Shown piece by piece: positions 57,176-64,000 of a stretch of DNA of 64,000 nt. The DNA is taken from contig JAGUCH010000002.1 in assembly GCA_019096065.1 (NCBI GenBank), forward strand, positions 12,660,501 to 12,724,500, written 5' to 3'. A program made the position numbers and the translations under genes. Below the pieces are notes generated by a model. It was not told the DNA's origin and made no database searches. It saw only the letters and a program-made list of their open reading frames with translations. Every line of letters begins with the position of its first letter. The first letter of the stretch is position 1. Source of the DNA: Paracyclopina nana. Lineage: Eukaryota > Arthropoda > Copepoda > Cyclopoida > Cyclopettidae.

Positions 57176-59423
57176 TTATTTGTCAGGAAGTGGATCAACA
57201 TTACACATGGTAGTTGCAAGGGTCACTTTTTTGGGTGAAGATCGTTTTTTATGAGGAAACGTTTGGTAGTGGTAGTGACACGATTGATTCATCAAATAAT
57301 CTTGCTTCAAATTATCCACATCTGCCATTTTTCGTTCTAGTGTTTCGCTCTTGATTCGCAAATCCTTAAACAAAATACATTTTATGTGTGAAATTGAATT
57401 ATTACTGGCTCGATAGATGACTTACGTTCAGTAATGTTTTGGCTTGCCTTTCAGTAGATTTTATGTGATCCGCAAGCTCTTTCAACTTATTTTCAACCAT
57501 TGCAGCTTGACTTTTTAATGAACCTAAAGTATCCTTGAAAAAGAAAACAGTTGAATGCGCAAAAAATGACAATATTCACTTGTTAAAGATTACTTGCATC
57601 GCAGAGATTTCCACTTTTGTTGCTTTGAGATTGACTTCCACTTTCGAAGCTGATTTTCCTAATTTATCAGTGACTTTTGCCCAAGAATTGGAAATCATTT
57701 TGGGATGACCATACACTTTCCTCGAGTCGTCATCTGCAGTCCCTCTTGCCACAATTTCAGAAATGCAACTTAAGGAACTTACTGAGTTAGACAGGGGATT
57801 CCTGTAAAAGAATTCACATCAAAATGAACATAATTGCACAGCTATTGCCTGATTATTAAAGGCTATTGTAGTCATTAATTATAGTGCAGTAGCTAACGTG
57901 TATCGCATAAAATAAATATTACATTAGTTAGGGTTTAAATTGGCTAATCCAATTAATGGTTCATATAATTATTACGCTTTTCTTTAATCTGATGGAATTA
58001 TAATAAAAAAATCTTAATCTTCTTAGTTTTGATGCTTAATATTTTGTTTTGTTTTGCACTATGTTTTTAGCATTACTATTTAGAATTATGCGTTCTACAA
58101 TCTCACGGCCCGTAACGTTATCAAAATCATGAAAAGTTGAATTGAGTAATGAAATAAAATAAAAATTAGCTTTTAAAAAATACAAAAAATTCTGAAAAAT
58201 TAAATATTTATATCAATATCTAAATCGTTGCTACTCAGAAGTAATTATGCAATCAGCTAGTAACTACTTTTGATTTTTCACTACTGTTGAATTTGAAAGA
58301 TATTTTGTCAGCTTTTTAAAATCTAGAATGAAATAAAAAAAATTGCGCTTACTCTATCAAATTTTCTTGAGGAAGAGTCGTGATCTCATTGTAGGAATCG
58401 TCTGGTTTTTCCAGGTTTTGCAAATGTGCCAGATTTCTTCTAACTTTAGTTGATCTCAGGCTTCTTGGTGTGAGTCGAATCATATGAGATTCACTGGAAA
58501 ATAATTGCTTAATATGATCAAAGTGGAGGTAAGTGCGAAAATTTTACTTTAATGACAAAGGTTCCGCAGCGCATTGATCCCCAAAACAGACACTTTTTTC
58601 GTCTTCTGATGAGGAATAAGAGTAGGTGAGATCCTTATTTGTGTTCACTTCATTTTTGTGCAACGACAAAGAGTCGACCAATTTCACATCTGAAGCTGCC
58701 TCTGTAGTAGAATAGACGGAAACTGACGATTTTCGTCGAAAGCTGCCTTTAATTGATTGATGCAATACGTAATGAAGCTTAATTAAAAAAATTACAATTA
58801 GATCAAATGGGAGAATGGTCAAAAATCACGAAAGACTCACGTTATGAGCTTTGTTTAAAGCTTCCTGTAATCGAAAAGTCCAGTCTTTTGCTTCTGACGA
58901 ATCAGGGGTCCCAAAGACAATTGATGCCTACATAAGTCAATATCAGAGTTTTAAAAAAATACGTGAATACATGATAATGCACTTACTGATTTCCTAAAAG
59001 GGTTTCTGGTATTTTCAGCAAATAGTTCAAACTCAAAGTATGCTCCGTGTTCCGTTTCAATTTGCTGACATTTGACAAACTTCACTAAATGCAAGCATTT
59101 AGTAGACTTCTCACAACCAGTGGAGTGCTGAAAAGGTCTTTTTTACTCGCATGCACAATTCAACTTAAACTTTGTCTTACTTCGTTTTTATAAATGAAAA
59201 GCTGCTCCCTTGTGAGGACACAAAATTTTTTTACCCATTTTCTAGGTTGAAGCAAGGGATTTTCAAGCTTCCACAAAAATCCACATTTAGCGTAGCTAGA
59301 TGGACCGAATGATTTCACAGGAGGAATGTCCTAAGAAATAATTATTTTCAACACTACAATTATGTTGCATATTAGAATTTTTTCACTTACACTGCCCAAA
59401 TTGAGAACCTTCTCGGGTGTCAT
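57176..59423 (-). CDS. PH-domain protein with C-terminal coiled coil
   Basis: Nine exons on the minus strand: 59391-59423, 59181-59330, 58987-59127, 58841-58927, 58548-58777, 58353-58493, 57594-57801, 57426-57533 and 57176-57364. They join in phase to 428 residues. A pleckstrin-homology domain spans about residues 20-137: CGFLWKLENPLLQPRKWVKK, CVLTREQLFIYKN, YFEFELFAENTRN and the final helix AKDWTFRLQEALNKAH with the conserved Trp. A Ser-rich linker follows, then a heptad-rich coiled coil (about residues 310-390). PH domains bind phosphoinositides or proteins, so a membrane-recruited adaptor is inferred. I do not recognise the specific family. Intron 6 (57802-58352) is 551 bp and AT-rich, with nothing notable. 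Confidence 0.75.
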
Positions 59424-60457
59424 GACTGCAAGAGCTTTGAATGTTAAATCAAGATGACGATTTTTGCAGAAAGCTCCCATTTTTGGGGATCTTCTAAAAA
59501 CAATATTATCACATTGCTTTTTTTCACTAACTTTCGTTCATCGGCCTGAATCTGCTCATTGCGGACTAAAATCTGTCTCCCTGTCACATTTAGCTTTCTA
59601 TTACGGAGCCAAAAAGGGGGGGAAGAAGCTAAGCATTGATGCTTCCTGTTGTCTGAATTTTTCAGACTCTGCAGACAGCGACTCTTTTTACGCCCCACAA
59701 GAAATTTGAATTCTTCTATTTTTACGTAGGAAAGAACTACGCGACGAGCACAGATTGCAACAAAAGCAAAGCTTCGGATTCTTTTAGCCAAAAGTTTTTA
59801 AAAAATTACAAATCTATTTTTTTAAAAAGTACGATAGTACACCTCTTGAGAAATCTGGTGGGGATATCAGAAGCTGCATTTAGCATGAAGCGATGCGGTC
59901 TACTCTGCTCTTAAAACGCTGATTAAGAGCGGATTTTAAAATACCAGCTTTGTGAGGAAACATGAAGTATTTTTTCAGTTTTCTTAAAATTGCTAGAATC
60001 ATGGAGCAAAGTGCGCCACTTTTAAGCTAGCTTATTAGAAAGTTCGTGCGCGAAAAGAAAAGTAGATTTTTCTTCTTTATATTCGGAAGAATTTGCACAA
60101 AGGGGAGATAAGTGCCGCCAGCGCGCATGACCTTTCACTCGGCATTAATCGACCCAGAACACATACTTTCCACAGCACGCTGAGAGAACACTTAACCCAA
60201 AACACATAAAAACAAAACCTGGACTATGAAGCTTGATTCAATAAGCGATTTATCGTTTATGCTAAGTCGATATAGAACATATGGATGAAATTGACTCCCA
60301 TCACACTGAGGCTACGTAAAGGGTAGCTCTCAATTATGCGAAGTAAGTCAACATAGGTACTGAAAAGAGCGGTCTTTTCTCTCAAAAAATGTTAGGCTTT
60401 CCGTACGAATAATGCATCTATAGGTTGCGTGGATCATGAAAGTAGAGCAGAATTTTA
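59424..60457. other. Intergenic region, no feature seen
   Basis: About 1 kb between two minus-strand genes. It holds the promoter of the PH-domain gene and the 3' end of EBP2. Overlapping short open frames near 59.45-59.8 kb lack any recognisable protein signature. Confidence 0.5.
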
Positions 60458-61611
60458 TTACTTTTTGCTTTTCATTTGAACTCTCCGATTTTTGCCCGGT
60501 CTCTTGTTTTTCCCCATCTTGTTGCTCCCTTTCTTGTTGGGATTGGCGCGGAATGGCTTGTAGCTTCCTATGTCATTGACACTGTTTTTTGTGTTGGCCT
60601 TGCTTCCCCTCTTTTTTCCACCGTATCCGAATTTCTTGTCTTTGAACTGCCTTTTGTTCTCGACTTGCCTGAAAACATGCAACAAATAAGAGCTTTTCGC
60701 CTCCCCAAAGAACATGGCATTTTATCTTACCTATTTTGATCAGCTCCTCCCTTCTTCTTGTTCAGTTTCTTCTTGCCAGATTCCATTTCCTCAAGGAAAT
60801 CAATTTTATCCGTCTTTCCCTTACGGAACTTTTTGACTTGCTCAAGCATGTCCCTCTTTTCTTTCTGCCTTTTCTGCTGAACCTCAATTTGCACTTGCTT
60901 GCCGAACTTTTTGAGTTCTCTAAGTTTCCTCACTTTGGACACACGCTCTTCTTCTTCCTGCTTTTGGGCTAGCTTGGTCCTGATTTTTTGCATATGCTCA
61001 TCTGATTTGGCCATTTGCGCAAAATAGTCGTCCGGCCGTTTGGTGGGAATATTCATGCTTTTGAATCGCGACAGAGAATCTAGCACAGTAGCCTGCGCCT
61101 GACGATAAAACAGCATTTCTCTCTTGAAATCGTTGTGAATGGGGTCATCAGCCAAATTCATGGCAGTTTTGTTGCCTTTCAGCAGTTTTTCTCTTCGTTT
61201 AGCATGCTGCTCTTCCTGATAAGCTGACAATTCATACTAGAGAATAAGTAATGAGAAACATACGTACGAATAGTCTTACCTAGTTCGGGCGCTAATGGTG
61301 CAGGTTTGTTCACCATATCAAGGCGTTCAATCCAAGGAAGCTTTTGGTGGAACTCTGCCAGTTTTTGCTTGAGTCCTTCAACATTGTTGGCTCTTGGTCG
61401 GTCTGAATCTTTAGGCGCCAAAACTGTATTGAGCCCAGGCTTAATAAGTCCAGCAGCGAATGCCTCTTGTAGCTTCAGAAAATGTGCGAATCAGTAAAGA
61501 TATGTAGAAAATTAGAGCAAAATCACTAACCTCCTCATCACTGTCCATGACTTCTTCATAATTGTCATCACTTTCATCCGAGGACGAGTGGTCCAACTCT
61601 TTTTCAGTCAT
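60458..61611 (-). CDS. EBNA1BP2: rRNA-processing protein EBP2
   Basis: Four exons, 61531-61611, 61280-61472, 60731-61223 and 60458-60668, give 325 residues (human about 306). EBP2 is a nucleolar factor needed for 27S pre-rRNA processing and 60S subunit assembly. Diagnostic segments are LPWIERLDMV, the block FKREMLFYRQAQATVL, IPTKRPDDYFAQMAKSDEHM, a long Lys/Arg/Glu coiled region and the C-terminal KKFGYGGKKRGSK...NKRPGKNRR. The N-terminus is acidic (SSSDESDD). For exon 3 the acceptor at 61224-61225 keeps phase; the one 13 bp earlier in the transcript would not. The gene is divergent from Smoothened, 275 bp away. Confidence 0.95.
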
Positions 61612-61886
61612 TTTCAGCTTTCGAAAGAGGAAATATTCGAAACAAATTTGCGCACGTGTAGTAATAGTGAGCTGAGATGTTTTGTTGTTATTTTGATCAG
61701 TCGTGCCAAATACTTGCTCTGTTCACTTACACACTGGATACTCAAACTTAAAACGATATTTTCAAATATCTAGTAGGAAAGTGTAACCTTAAGCGATTTG
61801 TTGACAGGCTTCTCAGTTCTCGGTTAGTGTTTGGTTTTTCGTTTATTTTTTTGTCAAACGGGAGGGGTTGTTCGAAATGTGACAAA
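61612..61886. promoter_or_regulatory. Divergent promoter region EBP2/Smoothened
   Basis: A 275-bp spacer between two start codons on opposite strands. No TATA box is clear for either gene. A shared bidirectional promoter is inferred from spacing alone. Confidence 0.45.
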
Positions 61887-64000
61887 ATGAGGCTAATACA
61901 CTCTACGGCTGTGATTCTAATTGTATTAAGTCTCGATCTCGCCATCTCGGACGAACCTTCCAAATCTTTTTTGGTCGAAAATACCCTGACAAATGAACGC
62001 TGCTCAAGCTCTACTACTTGCGTGCCTCTGACCACCAACGCTACCTGCTTTGGAACCATTTTGCCATACCAATCTGTGTCTTTTTCTTTCACTGGCCTTC
62101 AACATGTTTGGAATGTCAAGGATCGTTTGCTGGAATGGGAGGCTTTGAAGGCCGTTCCGAAATGTTGGGCCGTGATCCAGCCATTGCTCTGCGCTGTGTA
62201 TATGCCCAAGTGCGAAGACGGCCATGTGGACAAAGTTCCCCATCAATTATGTCGGGTCATCAAGAATCCATGCCGAATTGTGGAAAATACTCATGAATGG
62301 CCGAGCTTCTTGAGATGCGACAACGAATCTGTCTACACTCCTGTTACCAACGAGTGCCAAGAAAATGAAGGAAATGAGCCTAGGCGGATTCTTAGGTTCA
62401 ATACCACCGGAACTTGTCTCGAGCCTTACTTGCTCAGAACAACTGAACCATTGGGCTACTACGGAGATGTAGATGAATGCGGTATTAGCTGCAGAGATCC
62501 AAGATTCTCAGATGTCGAGCATCACACCATGCATGGTCTCGTGAAGGTTATCTTCTCCATAAGCTTGACGTTGAATTTGATTGCTGTCGCAACTTTAATC
62601 GCCAGATGGCCGAAGAGCAGCAGAGGAAGTGCCAATTTGGTGCCAAATCGTGTCATTTGCTACATGAACTGTTGCTATGCTATGGTCTCAATTGGCATGC
62701 TGGCTCAGTTCTCTTCAGAGAGTGCCGAAAACGATATTGTTTGTAGATCTGATGGCACCCGACGAATCAGTGAGCCTGGAGCAGGAGAAAACTTTAGCTG
62801 CGTAGTGGTCTTTGTGCTCGTTTATTACTTTGAGCTGGCATTCAGCCTTTGGCTGATCCTCCTTACCTATGCATGGAGTGTCAGCCTTCAAGGCTGGGGT
62901 AAGGTCACAAAAGCTAAGGAAAGGCTGGAACAACTTTTGCCATACTTTCATATCTTCGCATGGTGAGTTCAATTCAAAATTACCTGTATACGCATGATGT
63001 AACGGAGACTTTTTTTTAATGGACTTTTTTAGGACTGGTCCGTTGGTGTTCACAATTGGTGCTATTTTCATTAATGGTATTGATGGTTACAGCCTCAGCG
63101 GAATTTGCCATATCAGTATTTACTCCAGGCATGGAGACACCGGTGCCAAACCCGATCACACTCTCGTGACGTGGTTCGTCCTCGTACCTTATTTCCTCAC
63201 AATTGGAGCAACATTGCTCTTCCTAGCCAAAATATTTTTCTACTTGTGCCACATATCAAAAAGTACGGACGACAAAGCCACGAGTGAAATCAGGAGCAAG
63301 CAAGCTCGAATCGGAATCTCAATTGTGCCAATTGTCGCATGCAAGTTCATCAGTGTTCTGTTCACCATTTACATGGTTGTGAATACCGGACTCTGGGATG
63401 ACAGCCTGTACAAGTTCATGATTTGCAAAGCTCGATCAATGGAAGGGGCACAATGTGACCTCAAAAACAGGCCTAACATTTTGAGCATTCAACTTTTCTT
63501 GTTTTGCCTCTTTTTGCCCGGTCTACTCACTGCCACTTTGATTGACCCCCGAACTACCCTAGACACATGGAGGGAATTTGCATTGAAGAATATCCTCCAG
63601 AAGATGTTTCAAGCCGAAGCCATAGGTGCAGTACAAGAGCCTCCTAAGCAAAAGATAAAAAAGCATCAGGTTGTTGCGCAAGCTTATGCCCGACGTCATG
63701 AATTCCGTGAAACTGGCCGACTGTCCTTGACTTTGAATAGCATTCACGATGACCCAATTATTGCTCTTGATGGAAATCCAGAGGGTGCATCTGCCTCTGA
63801 GGAGTTTTCATCCACATGGGCTCAGGCTTTGCCAAGACTTGTGCAACGGCGAAATGCTCTCGTGGGTGCTGAGCAACTAGGCTTAAAGAGGTCGAATTCG
63901 ATGGACTCCAATTTGAGTTTAAGCCGTTCCTACAGCATTCAGTTTGGCAAGTACTCCTGGGTGAATAACGATTCTCGCAGACATTCCATTGCTGGAGAGT
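61887..64000 (+). CDS. smo: Smoothened, Hedgehog signal transducer (partial at right edge)
   Basis: Two exons are visible, 61887-62962 and 63033 to the window end; the C-terminus is outside. A signal peptide (LIHSTAVILIVLSLDLAIS) precedes a Frizzled-type cysteine-rich domain with the Smoothened hallmark PKCWAVIQPLLCAVYMPKCE, then the linker with YYGDVDECGISC and seven membrane helices (for example YYFELAFSLWLILLTYAWSV). Smoothened is the class F receptor released by Patched when Hedgehog binds; its tail then drives Gli/Ci activation. The cytoplasmic tail here has Arg/Ser clusters (KRSNSMDS, LSRSYS, RRHS) that look like PKA/CK1-type phosphorylation sites, as in Drosophila Smo. The intron is 70 bp. 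Confidence 0.95.

Overview
The window is nuclear DNA of an animal, most likely an arthropod. It carries spliced genes with many introns of about 50-70 bp (a few are 0.5-9 kb), metazoan signalling genes (a Smoothened receptor, a Fos-type bZIP factor, a TOR kinase) and a single-domain von Willebrand type C (SVWC) secreted protein, a family typical of arthropods. A nine-repeat LIN-12/Notch-repeat (LNR) membrane protein recalls the LNR expansions reported in copepods, so a crustacean such as a copepod is a reasonable but unproven guess. All exon models were read by hand from splice signals, frame continuity and remembered family sequences; no database search was run.

Layout. 0-7.3 kb: first exon of DCP2 (-), PNKP (+), WRNIP1 (+) and SPT5 (-, 7 exons including an 18-bp microexon). 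7.6-14.8 kb: an H2A.X-type histone with introns, a Fos/kayak bZIP gene with AP-1 and CRE sites upstream, and a short spartin. 14.8-16.3 kb: a secreted SVWC protein (-) and an unrecognised 141-residue protein (+). 16.4-30.3 kb: complete TOR kinase (-, 5 exons, 2612 aa); its two large introns are packed with inverted, tandem and SINE-like repeats. 31.2-33.3 kb: two palindromic blocks of a 15-bp minisatellite around inverted flanks. 33.3-46.2 kb: a 13-exon LNR gene (-) with a 9.2-kb intron that holds a very young Gypsy/errantivirus-like LTR element (34976-42539, identical LTRs, gag-pol-env). 46.2-50.1 kb: repeat-rich and without a supported gene. 50.1-53.4 kb: a tight same-strand cluster of ABHD12-like lipase, SNX22/24-like PX protein and SLC37-like transporter, with gaps of 145 and 15 bp. 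53.9-64 kb: a leucine-rich-repeat protein, a small secreted peptide (-), a PH-domain coiled-coil protein (-), EBP2 (-), and Smoothened (+), which runs off the right edge.

The genes are mostly unrelated housekeeping functions: mRNA decapping, DNA repair, transcription elongation, chromatin, growth control, lipid signalling and ribosome biogenesis. The accessory interest lies in the repeat architecture, the LNR locus and the operon-like cluster.
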